A stretch of 32,425 nucleotides of DNA from Hydrogenophaga intermedia (GCF_000723405.1 NZ_CCAE010000052.1:1-32425), one strand, 5' to 3'; positions 24,522-32,425 are shown, counted from the stretch's first letter. Numbers and translations: made by a program. Notes: generated by a model from the sequence alone, not told the origin.

Positions 24522-24940
24522 GGCGGACGGGCCAGGGGTGGGCCCGGAAAAAGCGTGACCACCCGGCCCTTGTGGGGCCAGGACGGACTGAACGGAACGG
24601 AAACGAAAAGCCCGTGGGACGCGCCGGATGGGCGCGCACGCGCGGTGTGGACGCCGGACTCCGGCGATGTGGCGACTTCGAACGTTCGCCCAAGCCTTGG
24701 ATCGCACCGCGAAGGTGCGACCGGCGGATGGGATGGCCTGGCGGACAGGCCTGCAGGACGGATCCCGCAAGGGGGTGCGGAGGCAACCCCTGGCGAACGG
24801 GCGTGCGAAATTTTGCACGAATGTGACCAAAAGAACTAGGGTAAACCCTTAGTTCTCTGCCGGAAGACCCGGAATTCCGTCCGTCGGCGCGCGGCGCGGG
24901 GCCTGCCTATGATGCGGCGCAGCCCCACAAGCCGTCCCCC
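24522..24940. promoter_or_regulatory. Divergent intergenic region with imperfect palindrome near the LysR gene
   Basis: A 419-nt gap between the divergent response regulator and LysR genes; no gene is supported in it. An imperfect inverted repeat lies at 24834-24854: arm AACTAGGG, spacer TAAA, arm CCCTTAGTT, with one bulged base. It is in the least GC-rich part (24805-24860), about 90 nt before the LysR start. It could be an operator or part of a promoter. The segment 24541-24780 is GC-rich with no recognisable element. Confidence 0.45.
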
Positions 24941-25843
24941 ATGAAAGTCGACGTCGCCAAGCTCAAGCTGTTCATCGAGGTGCTCGACGCGGGCTCCATC
25001 ACCGCCGGCGCCGGGCGCTGCCATCTCTCGGTCGCGGCCGCCAGCAGCCGGCTGCAGGAGCTCGAGTCGGCCCTGGGCGTGCGTCTGTTCGAGCGTCGCG
25101 CCTCGGGCGTGCGGCCCACCGACGCCGGCATCGAACTGGCGCGCCACGCCCGTTCGGTGCTGGTGGAGCTGGACCGGCTGCAGCGCGAGATGGCGCCCTT
25201 CGCGCATGGCGTGCGCGGCCGTGTGAGCCTGCTGGCCAACACCGCCGCGCTGTCGGGCTACCTGCCCGAGCCGCTGTCGCGCTTCCTCAGCGAACACCCC
25301 GAGGTCGACGTGGACCTGCAGGAAATGTGGACCGGGGAGATCCTGGAGGCCTTGCACCGCCGCAAGGCAGACGTGGGCGTGTTGGCCGACACCATGGACA
25401 CCAGCGGCCTGCACGCCATGCCGCTGGCCGACGATCATCTGGTGGTGGTGGGCACCGCGCACCGCCTGGCCGCGCTCGACGCCTCGCCGCGCTTCGACGA
25501 CTGCCTGGAGCACCCCATGGTGGGCCTGCCCGCGCAGAGCGCGCTCTACACCTACCTGCAGGTCAAGGCGGCGGACCTGGGCAAGGTGATCCGCTACCGT
25601 GTGAGCCTGCGCACCTTCGAGGGCGTGCTCAAGATGGTGGCGCTCGACGTGGGCCTGTCCATCGTCTCCAGCCTGGCCACGCGCGAGCTGGTGCGCCAGT
25701 ACCCTGGCCTGCAGTGGCGGCCCTTGAAGGACCCGTGGGCCAAGCGGCGTCTGATCCTGTGCACGCACCACCCGCACGACACCGCGCCCGCCTCGGTGAA
25801 GGCTCTGATCGGTTTCCTGCACGAGCAGTCGCTGCGCGACTGA
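24941..25843 (+). CDS. LysR family transcriptional regulator
   Basis: A 300-residue regulator. The N-terminal winged helix (residues 5-64: LKLFIEVLDAGSITAGAGRCHLSVAAASSRLQELESALGVRLFERRASGVRPTDAG) is followed by the linker helix and a periplasmic-binding-like effector domain with GRVSLLANTAALSGYLPEPLSRFL and the alpha/beta repeats typical of LysR. It is followed in the same direction, 86 nt later, by a TauE-type permease gene, its most likely target or operon partner. The effector is unknown. Confidence 0.92.
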   Translation: MKVDVAKLKLFIEVLDAGSITAGAGRCHLSVAAASSRLQELESALGVRLFERRASGVRPTDAGIELARHARSVLVELDRLQREMAPFAHGVRGRVSLLANTAALSGYLPEPLSRFLSEHPEVDVDLQEMWTGEILEALHRRKADVGVLADTMDTSGLHAMPLADDHLVVVGTAHRLAALDASPRFDDCLEHPMVGLPAQSALYTYLQVKAADLGKVIRYRVSLRTFEGVLKMVALDVGLSIVSSLATRELVRQYPGLQWRPLKDPWAKRRLILCTHHPHDTAPASVKALIGFLHEQSLRD

Positions 25844-25929
25844 GCTCGCGGGGTCTCCGGTTTTTCCGAACGCCCTCTCCACTTCTTTGCGATGGCCGCC
25901 GTGGCGCGGCATCGACAGAATCGCGCCGC

Positions 25930-26682
25930 ATGGAATTGCAGCAGTGGTGGGTGGTGGCGACCGTGTTCGTGGTCGCGGGCACCGTCAAGGGCGTGACGGG
26001 GCTGGGCCTGCCCACGGTGGCCATTGCCGGCCTGTCGATGGTCTTGCCGCTGGCGCAGGCCGCGGCGCTGCTGGTGCTGCCCTCCCTGCTCACCAACGTG
26101 TGGCAGTACCTGCGCTGCGGCGTGGCGCGGGCCGTGTGGCGCCGCACGCGCGGCCTGTGCCTGGGCATCGTGGCGGGCGCCTGGCTGTCGCCCTTGCCCG
26201 ACGTGGCCACCGCCGGGCCCTGGGCGCAGGCACTCACCGGCGGCCTGCTCGCGCTCTACGGCCTGGCCGGGCTGTTCGGCCTGTGGCTGCCCGCGCCCGG
26301 GCGGCACGACACCTGGATCGGCCCGGCCATGGGCCTGGCCACGGGCGCGCTCACGGTGGCCAGCGGCGTGTTCGTCATGCCCAGCGTGCCCTACCTGCAA
26401 TCGCTGAACCTGAACAAGGAAACGCTGATCGGCGCACTGGGACTCACCTTCACCGTGTGCACCGTGTGTCTGTGGATCAGCCTGGGTGCCGGTGGCGTGC
26501 GCACGGAAGCGCTGGCGGCCTCGGCCGGCATGCTGGTGCCCGCACTGATCGGCCTGGGCCTGGGCGCCTTCGCACGCCAGCGGCTCAGCGAGGCCGCCTT
26601 CAAACGTGGGTTCCAGATCGCCATCAGCGCCCTGGGCCTCTACATGGTGCTTCGCGCACTGTTTCCGATGGGAGCCACATGA
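25930..26682 (+). CDS. TauE/SafE family membrane permease
   Basis: A 250-residue protein with about seven to eight membrane helices and the family's duplicated motif. The first half has GTVKGVTGLGLPTVAIAGLSMVL followed by LLVLPSLLTNVWQ; the second has GLATGALTVASGVFVMPSVPYLQSLNL. Family members export sulfite, sulfoacetate or other organic anions, and many are uncharacterised. Its stop overlaps the start of a 75-residue gene (ATGA), and the LysR gene lies upstream. The frame upstream to 25327 is shadow of the LysR gene. Substrate unknown. Confidence 0.87.
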   Translation: MELQQWWVVATVFVVAGTVKGVTGLGLPTVAIAGLSMVLPLAQAAALLVLPSLLTNVWQYLRCGVARAVWRRTRGLCLGIVAGAWLSPLPDVATAGPWAQALTGGLLALYGLAGLFGLWLPAPGRHDTWIGPAMGLATGALTVASGVFVMPSVPYLQSLNLNKETLIGALGLTFTVCTVCLWISLGAGGVRTEALAASAGMLVPALIGLGLGAFARQRLSEAAFKRGFQIAISALGLYMVLRALFPMGAT

Positions 26683-26906
26683 ACACGCTACAAGAACTCT
26701 CCGCGCAACTGGAATCGCTGCACGCCTCGGCGCTCGCGCTGCGCTCCTTGATGGAAGACCTGGAGCCCAGCGCCGCGCTGTCGGAGCAGCGCTGGTTCGT
26801 GGGCCTGCACCTCGCGCGCCAGCTCACCGAGGCCAGCGACGAGGCGCGCGCACAACTCGTGCGCTGGTCCATCACAGAAACGACACCAACAGGCGCACGC
26901 CACTGA
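26679..26906 (+). CDS. Hypothetical small soluble protein
   Basis: A 75-residue protein of no recognised family, predicted all-helical with a heptad-like pattern in the first half (LQELSAQLESLHASALALRSLMEDLE) and no membrane segment. The ATG overlaps the permease stop by four bases, so it is translated with it. Codon use, with G or C at most third positions, supports real coding. Function unknown; a partner or cytosolic cap of the permease is possible. Confidence 0.6.
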   Translation: MNTLQELSAQLESLHASALALRSLMEDLEPSAALSEQRWFVGLHLARQLTEASDEARAQLVRWSITETTPTGARH

Positions 26907-26956
26907 AGGCCTGCCGCCGAGCGCGTGGCGGCGGGCCTCGCATACACTGCCGCGCC

Positions 26957-27481
26957 ATGGCTTCCCGCGCGACACCCACCCCACGCCCTCGCGGCGGCGG
27001 CCGTGCCCAGGCCGCGAAGCGCGCGCTGATCTCCACCGAGAACTCGCCCTATTACCGCATCTGGGTGCTCACCAATGTCACGGGCAAGCCCTTCGGCCTG
27101 CGCTTCGGCGAGCGCTTCGACCTCAACCTCACCGAATGGCGCGTGATGCTGACCGTGGCGGACAAACCCGGCATCACCGCGCAGACGCTGTCGGACTTCA
27201 CCGGCCTGGACAAGATGAGTGTCTCGCGCGTGGTGCGCAAGCTCGAATCGCAAGGCCGCCTGGTGCGCGAGAACAGCGAAGCGGATCGGCGCAGCTTCCA
27301 CCTCAGCCTGACCGACGAGGGCTGGGCCGTCTATGGCGAAATCGCCCAGGCCGCCATCAAGCGCGAGGCGCACGTCTACGCGAGCCTGAGCGACAGGGAA
27401 CTGGAGACGCTGCACAAGCTGCTGGGCAAGCTGTTGCTGCAGGCGCGCAACGACCCGACGGCGGACGACCCGATCGAGTGA
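26957..27481 (+). CDS. MarR family transcriptional regulator
   Basis: A 174-residue protein with a winged-helix domain: RFDLNLTEWRVMLTVADKPGITAQTLSDFTGLDKMSVSRVVRKLESQGRLVRENSEADRRSFHLSLTDEGWAVY, which contains the MarR recognition helix and the DxRS wing. The N-terminus is a basic, low-complexity 25-residue tail. MarR proteins dimerise and are released from DNA by small ligands, often aromatic acids. It is the closest regulator to the divergent cupin/SDR promoter at 28656-28733 with its 14-bp palindrome, so it is the leading candidate to bind there; unproven. Confidence 0.9.
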   Translation: MASRATPTPRPRGGGRAQAAKRALISTENSPYYRIWVLTNVTGKPFGLRFGERFDLNLTEWRVMLTVADKPGITAQTLSDFTGLDKMSVSRVVRKLESQGRLVRENSEADRRSFHLSLTDEGWAVYGEIAQAAIKREAHVYASLSDRELETLHKLLGKLLLQARNDPTADDPIE

Positions 27482-27842
27482 GTGTGGGGAGTTGGCTCAC
27501 GCCGATTCCTCGCGCTGACTTCTCGTTGAAACCTCGCGCTGACGGCTGGCGTGGTCCGCGTTCTCCGGCCCACGCTCGCGCAGATGTTCCCGTGCGCTCC
27601 ACCGGGCCGGCGTCACCACCGTGGTTTGAGCGCCGCCTCTGTGGCAAGCGCGAATGGGGCCTGCGCCCGCGAACCCCACCAGCCGTCGAGAGTAGCGCCC
27701 GAGCGCACCACCGGAAATCGGGCTCCCCTTAATTGGGGTCAGATTCCATTTAATCGCCGAGCCCGGGAAGCCCGGTCTTCTTTGGCCGGCCGGCCCTCGC
27801 GAAGCAGAGGCGCGAAATGCCACGCACCCCTCCACGCACCCC
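27482..27842. other. 361-nt intergenic stretch with a 24-nt-period repeat and a GGGGTCAGA-type motif
   Basis: No gene is supported here. CCTCGCGCTGAC occurs at 27508-27519 and again at 27532-27543. At about 27729-27752 the sequence TTAATTGGGGTCAGATTCC followed by ATTTAAT stands out as AT-rich. GGGGTCAGA sequences of this form often flank REP-associated (Y1) transposase genes in proteobacteria, so it may be a remnant of such an element. No transposase is present. The rest is GC-rich with no pattern. Confidence 0.4.
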
Positions 27843-28655
27843 TCAGAACCCGTAAGGCTCCAGAGCAGGATCCCCCCCCGCGTGCGCCGGCGCCTCGGCC
27901 CAGGCCAGCAGCGAGCAGCCGAAGGTGGACGACACGTCCACGCGCGAACCCGGCTCGATCACCACCACCGACGGACCCGCCACGCGCGTATCGCCGATGC
28001 GCAGGTCGCCGGCCATCACGAACCAGTCGGTCAGGCCCTGGTGCTGCAGATCGGGCAGGTGCGCGCCGGGCCACAGCTGCAGCATGCACAGGCGCCGGTT
28101 GTGGCCCGTGCCCCCGTAATCAAACACCGCGCGACGCGACACGCGCGCGAACGGGGAGGCCACGGGCACCACCGCGTCGAGCACCACCGTGATGTCCGGG
28201 GGCGTGAACGGCGCTTCGTTCACCACCGAGGTCTTCTTCGCGTGCGGGTGAATGGCGGCCCCATCGGGCTCGATGATCACCGGCGCCTCCAGGCGCGAGA
28301 ACAGCGTGCAGCCGCCGTAGGTCACCGCGTCGTGCGTGGCGCCCGCCAGGTTGATACCCACCGCGCCCGCGCGCGTGGTGCACTGGAAATCGACCAGCTC
28401 GCCCGACAGGAAGTAGCTGCTGGCCGTGCCCCGGTGCTGGTGCACGCCCGAGCGGCTCATCGGATCGAAGGCGATGAGGCCGAGGAACAGGCCCGCCGCG
28501 TCGTCGCGGCGCACGGCCTTCTCGCGCGCGGTGCCGCGTGGCGTGGTGCGCCAGGGCAGGCTTTCCAGGTCGTAGGCGTACACGCCGGGCAGCACCTGAT
28601 GACCGGGCATCCAGCCGGCGCTGCGGCCCTTGTGTGATTCGACGGCGGCGTTCAT
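27843..28655 (-). CDS. ChrR-like double-cupin protein
   Basis: A 270-residue protein with two cupin domains. The first has SGVHQHRGTASSYFLSGEL (70-87) with His72 and His74 but Ser where the usual metal-binding Glu sits. The second has PGAHLPDLQHQGLTDWFVMAGDLRIGD. It resembles the ChrR-type cupin group, which includes 2,4'-dihydroxyacetophenone dioxygenase and acetylacetone-cleaving enzymes, so a dioxygenase or small-molecule-binding role is possible. AAGGAG lies 6 nt before ATG 28655. It is divergent from the SDR-TRAP operon with a shared palindrome, suggesting joint control with it. The incomplete metal site makes catalysis uncertain. Confidence 0.72.
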   Translation of the reverse strand: MNAAVESHKGRSAGWMPGHQVLPGVYAYDLESLPWRTTPRGTAREKAVRRDDAAGLFLGLIAFDPMSRSGVHQHRGTASSYFLSGELVDFQCTTRAGAVGINLAGATHDAVTYGGCTLFSRLEAPVIIEPDGAAIHPHAKKTSVVNEAPFTPPDITVVLDAVVPVASPFARVSRRAVFDYGGTGHNRRLCMLQLWPGAHLPDLQHQGLTDWFVMAGDLRIGDTRVAGPSVVVIEPGSRVDVSSTFGCSLLAWAEAPAHAGGDPALEPYGF

Positions 28656-28733
28656 TCGAGCTCCTTAGGGAAAACGAGAGGGTTCGCTATTTGGTAACGA
28701 TCGTTACTATATGGCCGAACCGAGGAAGTTGTC
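28656..28733. promoter_or_regulatory. Divergent promoter region of the cupin and SDR-TRAP genes with perfect 14-bp palindrome (28694-28707)
   Basis: GTAACGATCGTTAC at 28694-28707 is a perfect inverted repeat in a 78-nt divergent gap. It is followed at once by TATA, so it overlaps the likely -10 region of the rightward transcript. Ribosome sites AAGGAG (left) and GAGGAAG (right) are present. The shape fits a TetR- or MarR-type dimer operator. The MarR gene at 26957-27481 is the nearest candidate regulator. Confidence 0.75.
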
Positions 28734-29576
28734 ATGTCTTTTGTTTCGAACACCGACAACCCGCACGACGCCGCTCCGGTGACCATCGTCACGGGCGGCG
28801 CCAGCGGCATCGGCGCGGCCACCGCCGCCCTGCTCGCGCAACGCGGCCACCACGTGGTCACGCTCGATCGCGCCCCCGTGCCCGACGCCTCGCTCGCGGC
28901 CGCAGTGGCCGATGGCCGCCTCACGCACATCGCCGCTGACCTGGCGCAGGAAGACGCGGTGTGCGCCGCCTTCGCCGCCATCGCACATCGCTTCGGCCGC
29001 ATCGATGGGCTGGTCAACAGCGCGGGCATCGAATCGCGCCACCTGCTCGCGGACATGAACGCGCGCGACTGGGACCGCGTGCTCGACGTGAACCTGCGCG
29101 GCACCATGCTGTGCCTGCGCGAGGCCGCACCGCTGATGCGCGACGGCGGCTCGGTGGTCAACGTGGCCTCCATCGCGGGCAAGCGCATGTCCTATTCGGG
29201 CGACGCGGCCTACACCGCGTCCAAGGGCGCGGTGCTCGCTTTCACGCGGCACATGGCCTTCGAGCTGTCCGGCCAACGCATCCGCGTCAACGCGGTCTGC
29301 CCAGGCCCCACGCTCACGCCCATGATCCACCGCAGCCTCAGCGCCGAGCGCATCGCCGCCGTGGCCGACACGGTGCCGCTGGGCCGTTGGGTCGAGGCGG
29401 CCGACGTGGCCGAGTCCATCGCCTTCCTGCTTTCCCCCGCCGCCGCCATGATCACCGGCAGCACCATCGACGTCGATGGCGGCATGCTGGTGTCCAACGG
29501 CACACCCCACCGGGACTACGTGGCCGCCCGGCAGGCGCACAGCCCCAAGCCACCACCACAGGAGACAAGACCATGA
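28734..29576 (+). CDS. Short-chain dehydrogenase/reductase (SDR)
   Basis: A 280-residue classical SDR oxidoreductase. The cofactor motif TGGASGIG (20-27), Asp45 after the second strand (favouring NAD(H)), NSAG (95-98), and catalytic Ser146, Tyr160 and Lys164 (YTASK) are all present, as is PGPTLTPM in the substrate loop. It probably oxidises a hydroxyl group of the compound imported by the TRAP transporter encoded next. Its stop overlaps the dctP start (ATGA), so transport and oxidation are translationally linked. The ATG at 28734 has GAGGAAG 5 nt upstream. The exact substrate is unknown. Confidence 0.92.
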   Translation: MSFVSNTDNPHDAAPVTIVTGGASGIGAATAALLAQRGHHVVTLDRAPVPDASLAAAVADGRLTHIAADLAQEDAVCAAFAAIAHRFGRIDGLVNSAGIESRHLLADMNARDWDRVLDVNLRGTMLCLREAAPLMRDGGSVVNVASIAGKRMSYSGDAAYTASKGAVLAFTRHMAFELSGQRIRVNAVCPGPTLTPMIHRSLSAERIAAVADTVPLGRWVEAADVAESIAFLLSPAAAMITGSTIDVDGGMLVSNGTPHRDYVAARQAHSPKPPPQETRP

Positions 29577-30553
29577 AACGCATCCGCCCACTGCTGGCAG
29601 GGCTCGCGCTCGCCAGCCTCGCTTTCGCCGCGACTGCGCAGCCCGCGCTGCGCATGGCCTACGTCGCGCCTCCGCCGGTGTGGGGCCCCATCGCCGACCG
29701 CTACGCCAAGGAGGTGGCCGACCGCACGAATGGCGAAGTGAAGGTGCAGTCCTTCGGCGCGGGCCAGCTGGGCAGCCTGCCGCAGAATTACGCCGGCCTG
29801 CGCACGGGCCAGATCGACATGATGTTGGCCGACACCGGCACGCTGGCGCTGGCCAAGGGCGGCAAGGACTTCAACGCGCTCTTCGCGCCCTACGTGTTCC
29901 GCGACCACGCGCACTTCAAGGCCTTCATGCAGTCCGACACCTTCCGCCAGATGCTCGCGCCGGTGGAGCAGGAGGCCGGCTTCAAGTACGTGGGCTATGT
30001 GTCCGACCGCTCGCCGCGCCAACTCACCACGTCCAACCGCAAGGTGCTCAAGCCCGACGACATGAAAGGCCTGAAGGTGCGCGTGCCCGAGACGCCCGCC
30101 ATCCTGGAGGTGATGAAGGGCTGGGGCGCCGCGCCCACGCCCGTGCCCGCCGCCGAGCTCTACCTCGCCATGAAACAGGGCCTGGTGGACGGCCAGGACA
30201 ACGGCTTTGACGCCATCGCCGGCGCCAAGTACTACGAGGTGCAAAAGTACGCCATGCGCATCGACTACATCCAGTCGGGCCTGATGGTGCTGATGGCCGC
30301 GGACAAGTGGGCGCGCCTGTCGCCGGCCCACCAGAAGGCCATGACCGAGGCCGTGGCCGCCACCGAGAAGTGGGCCAGCCAGATGACCTGGGATGTGGCC
30401 GACAAGTCCATCGCCACGCTCAAGGCCAACGGCATGGAGATCGTCGAGCCCGACCTGACGGCCTTCAAGCAGGCGGCGGACAAGGTGATGACGGGCTTCG
30501 ACGGCCAGCTCTGGGCCAAGGGCACGCTCGAGAAGATCCGGGCCGTCAAATGA
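29573..30553 (+). CDS. dctP: TRAP transporter substrate-binding protein (DctP family)
   Basis: A 326-residue periplasmic protein with a signal peptide (about 1-22, ending ATA). The body has the DctP features KYVGYVSDRSPRQLTTS and DMKGLKVRVPETPAILEVMKGWGAAPTPVPAAELYLAMKQGLVDGQDN. Arg170 in the KVRVPE segment is the conserved residue that usually pairs with a substrate carboxylate, so an organic acid is the likely cargo. It delivers the substrate to the DctQM permease encoded just downstream. It overlaps SDR upstream and dctQ downstream by four bases each. Confidence 0.94.
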   Translation: MKRIRPLLAGLALASLAFAATAQPALRMAYVAPPPVWGPIADRYAKEVADRTNGEVKVQSFGAGQLGSLPQNYAGLRTGQIDMMLADTGTLALAKGGKDFNALFAPYVFRDHAHFKAFMQSDTFRQMLAPVEQEAGFKYVGYVSDRSPRQLTTSNRKVLKPDDMKGLKVRVPETPAILEVMKGWGAAPTPVPAAELYLAMKQGLVDGQDNGFDAIAGAKYYEVQKYAMRIDYIQSGLMVLMAADKWARLSPAHQKAMTEAVAATEKWASQMTWDVADKSIATLKANGMEIVEPDLTAFKQAADKVMTGFDGQLWAKGTLEKIRAVK

Positions 30554-31026
30554 GTGCTCTGCTCGGTTGGCTTGACCGCGCGGTCACCGCGCTGCTGGGC
30601 CTGGCGCTGCTGGTCCTCGTGCTGGTGGGCGGTGGGCAGATCCTGCTGCGCGAACTCGCGGGCGTCCCCCTGCCCTGGGCCACCGAGTTCAGTGTGCTGC
30701 TCATGATCTGGGCCACCATGCTCACCGGCTATGTGGGCGTGCGCCGCGACAGCCACCTCTCGGCGGATTTCCTGGGGTTGAACATGTCCGAGCGCAAACG
30801 CGCCTTGCTGCGCACCGTGGCGCTGCTGCTGTCGCTGCTGTTCGTGGCGGTGTATGGCTGGGAAAGCCGCCTCGTCATCGACGCAATGGAAGGCATTCCC
30901 TTCACGTCCATGCCGATCACGCAACCGGTGCTGTACTGGTCGCTGCCCGTGGGCGCGGGGCTGATGGCCCTGGCGCTGCTGCACAAGCTGTGGCAGCAGT
31001 GGGCCGGCGTTCGCGGAGCGGCCTGA
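30550..31026 (+). CDS. dctQ: TRAP transporter small permease (DctQ family)
   Basis: A 158-residue protein with four predicted membrane helices at about 10-29, 44-62, 85-105 and 130-149. The typical DctQ segment RELAGVPLPWATEFSVLLMIWATMLTGYVGVRRDSHLSADFLG spans the end of helix 1 and helix 2. It forms the small membrane subunit that works with DctM in sodium-coupled uptake. Start and stop overlap dctP and dctM. Confidence 0.93.
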   Translation: MSALLGWLDRAVTALLGLALLVLVLVGGGQILLRELAGVPLPWATEFSVLLMIWATMLTGYVGVRRDSHLSADFLGLNMSERKRALLRTVALLLSLLFVAVYGWESRLVIDAMEGIPFTSMPITQPVLYWSLPVGAGLMALALLHKLWQQWAGVRGAA

Positions 31027-32324
31027 TGCAGCAGATCCTCCTCTTCGGCGTGCTGATGGCCGCCTTCATGGCTTTCGCCGTCATCGGTGTGCCGGTGTTC
31101 TTCGCCATGGGCCTGGCGGCGCTGGTGTTCATTGCCTTCAGCGGCGGGGCCGTGCCCGTCAACATCGTGGCCTCGTCCATGGTGCAGGGCATGGACTCCT
31201 TCGCCTTCCTGGCCATTCCCTTCTTCTTCCTGGCGGGCGAACTCATGAACACGGGTGGCATTACGCGCCGCCTGCTCAACTTCGCCTCGGCGGCGGTGGG
31301 CCACATTCGCGGCGGCCTGTCGCATGTGGCCATCCTCGCGAGCATGGTGTTCTCGGGCGTGTCGGGCTCGGCCGTGGCCGACGCCTCGGCCATCGGCTCA
31401 TCGATGATCCCGGCCATGAAGGACAAAGGCTACCCCGGCGCCTACGCAGCGGCCGTGGTGGCCGCCGCCTCCACCATGGGCCCCATCATTCCGCCCTCCA
31501 TTGCCTTCGTGGTTTATGCGCTGGTGAGCGACGTGTCGGTGGGCCAACTGTTCCTGGCCGGCGCCGTGCCGGGCCTGCTGATGGGCGTGTACCTGCTGGC
31601 CGCCGCGAGCTGGGTGGCGCACCGGCGCAACCTGCCCTATTCCGAGCGCACCTCGTTGCGCGCCGTGGGCCGCGCTGCGTGGGACGCATTGCCCGCGCTC
31701 GCCATGCCGGTCATCATCATCGGCGGCATCGTGGGTGGCGTGGTCACCCCCACCGAGGCGGGCATCATCGCCGTGCTCTACGCCATCGTCATCAGCGTGC
31801 TGTTCTATCGCGAGCTCACACTGCGCCAGACCTGGCACATCTTCCGCGAGAGCATGGTCAGCGCCGGCATCATCCTGCTCACCATCGCGGCCTCGGGCAT
31901 CTTCTCCTGGCTGGTGGCCAACCTGGCCATCGGCGAGACGCTGGCCACCACACTGAAGACGCTGACCGACAGCCCCTGGGTGATGCTCGCGCTCATCAAC
32001 ATCGTGCTGCTGCTGTGGGGCCTGGCGCTGGAGCCCGCCGTGGCCCTGGTGACGCTGGTGCCGGTGCTGGTACCCATCGCCAACGCCTACGGCATCGACC
32101 TCGTGCACCTGGGCGTGATCGTGGTGCTCAACCTCATGATCGGCCAGCTCACCCCACCCTCGGGCGTCATCACCTTCCTCACCGCGCAGATTGCGGGCTC
32201 GCCGCTGCACGCGGTGTTCAAGGAAGCCCTGCCCTTCACGCTGGCGCTGATCGCGGTGCTGCTGATCGTGACCTACGTGCCGCTGGTGTCGCTGTGGTTG
32301 CCGGGGGTGTGGATCGGCGGCTGA
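31026..32324 (+). CDS. dctM: TRAP transporter large permease (DctM family)
   Basis: A 432-residue polytopic protein with about 12 membrane helices, the transport-catalysing subunit of the TRAP system. Hallmarks are FLAIPFFFLAGELMNTGGITRRLLNFA, HIRGGLSHVAILASMVFSGVSGSAVADASAIGSSMIPAM, YPGAYAAAVVAAASTMGPIIPPSIAFV, and the mirrored second half with GGVVTPTEAGIIAVLYAI and IGQLTPPSGVITFL. ATG 31026 shares its A with the dctQ stop (TGATG). It is the last gene of the SDR-dctPQM operon and is complete. Confidence 0.95.
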   Translation: MQQILLFGVLMAAFMAFAVIGVPVFFAMGLAALVFIAFSGGAVPVNIVASSMVQGMDSFAFLAIPFFFLAGELMNTGGITRRLLNFASAAVGHIRGGLSHVAILASMVFSGVSGSAVADASAIGSSMIPAMKDKGYPGAYAAAVVAAASTMGPIIPPSIAFVVYALVSDVSVGQLFLAGAVPGLLMGVYLLAAASWVAHRRNLPYSERTSLRAVGRAAWDALPALAMPVIIIGGIVGGVVTPTEAGIIAVLYAIVISVLFYRELTLRQTWHIFRESMVSAGIILLTIAASGIFSWLVANLAIGETLATTLKTLTDSPWVMLALINIVLLLWGLALEPAVALVTLVPVLVPIANAYGIDLVHLGVIVVLNLMIGQLTPPSGVITFLTAQIAGSPLHAVFKEALPFTLALIAVLLIVTYVPLVSLWLPGVWIGG

Positions 32325-32349
32325 GCGACTTCGCGGGCATGGACTACCC

Positions 32350-32425
32350 TCAGATCCGCCCTTCCTCCACCGCGTGGCAGGCGATGCGGATGCCGCCCAG
32401 GTCCAGCAAGGCCGGGCGCTTGTCC
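32350..32425 (-). CDS. C-terminal end of a probable oligopeptide/dipeptide ABC transporter ATPase (partial)
   Basis: Only the last 24 residues lie in the window. They read DKRPALLDLGGIRIACHAVEEGRI, ending at a TGA on the minus strand. The pattern RPALxxxGG...ACH is typical of the C-terminal extension of OppD/DppD-like ATPases. It is too short to prove the family, and the convergent dctM end is 25 nt away. Confidence 0.5.
   Translation of the reverse strand, partial: DKRPALLDLGGIRIACHAVEEGRI

Overview
The window looks like a chromosomal segment of a high-GC betaproteobacterium, most likely in the Comamonadaceae. The evidence is the ilvI-ilvH-ilvC order, a GlnB-type PII protein, the soluble and membrane pyrophosphatase pair, the TRAP transporter cassette, and two inverted copies of a GC-rich intergenic repeat of the kind common in that family. 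The genus cannot be fixed from the sequence alone. No rRNA, tRNA, CRISPR array, integrase or intact insertion sequence was seen.

Layout. Positions 1-2922 (minus strand) hold the branched-chain amino acid operon ilvI-ilvH-ilvC, with ilvC cut by the window edge. Positions 3165-4698 (plus) hold a tightly overlapping RDD-dgkA-LOG trio, followed by convergent glnB. Positions 5136-6673 (minus) encode a collagen-like lipoprotein and a phage-tail-collar protein. Next come an asparaginase gene (6842-7864) and, about 7 kb later, its convergent neighbour nadE (14873-16558).

The most interesting part lies between those two genes. Positions 7994-14800 hold a nine-gene, minus-strand operon: a BFD-type [2Fe-2S] ferredoxin, a ferritin-like diiron protein of acyl-ACP-desaturase type, a short cyclopropane-synthase-like methyltransferase, a hotdog thioesterase, an acyl carrier protein, an alpha/beta hydrolase, two membrane fatty acid desaturases and a patatin-like lipase. 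It has the parts of a carrier-bound fatty-acyl tailoring pathway. It is flanked by two diverged direct copies of the asparaginase/nadE 3' ends. The left copy carries a broken nadE tail and the right copy a broken asparaginase tail. This is what a single crossover with related foreign DNA would leave.

Beyond nadE are an acyltransferase, a small membrane protein and a bactofilin (16588-18564), then divergent ppa and hppA (18653-21544). A Phd/RelE-like toxin-antitoxin remnant follows (21679-22200), then a TetR-Rieske oxygenase pair (22253-24024), a single-domain response regulator, a LysR regulator, and a TauE permease with a small partner. The window ends with a MarR regulator and a catabolic/transport cluster. 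In that cluster a ChrR-like cupin gene is divergent from an SDR-dctP-dctQ-dctM operon, with a perfect 14-bp palindrome between them. The last 76 bases hold the C-terminal end of what looks like a peptide ABC transporter ATPase.
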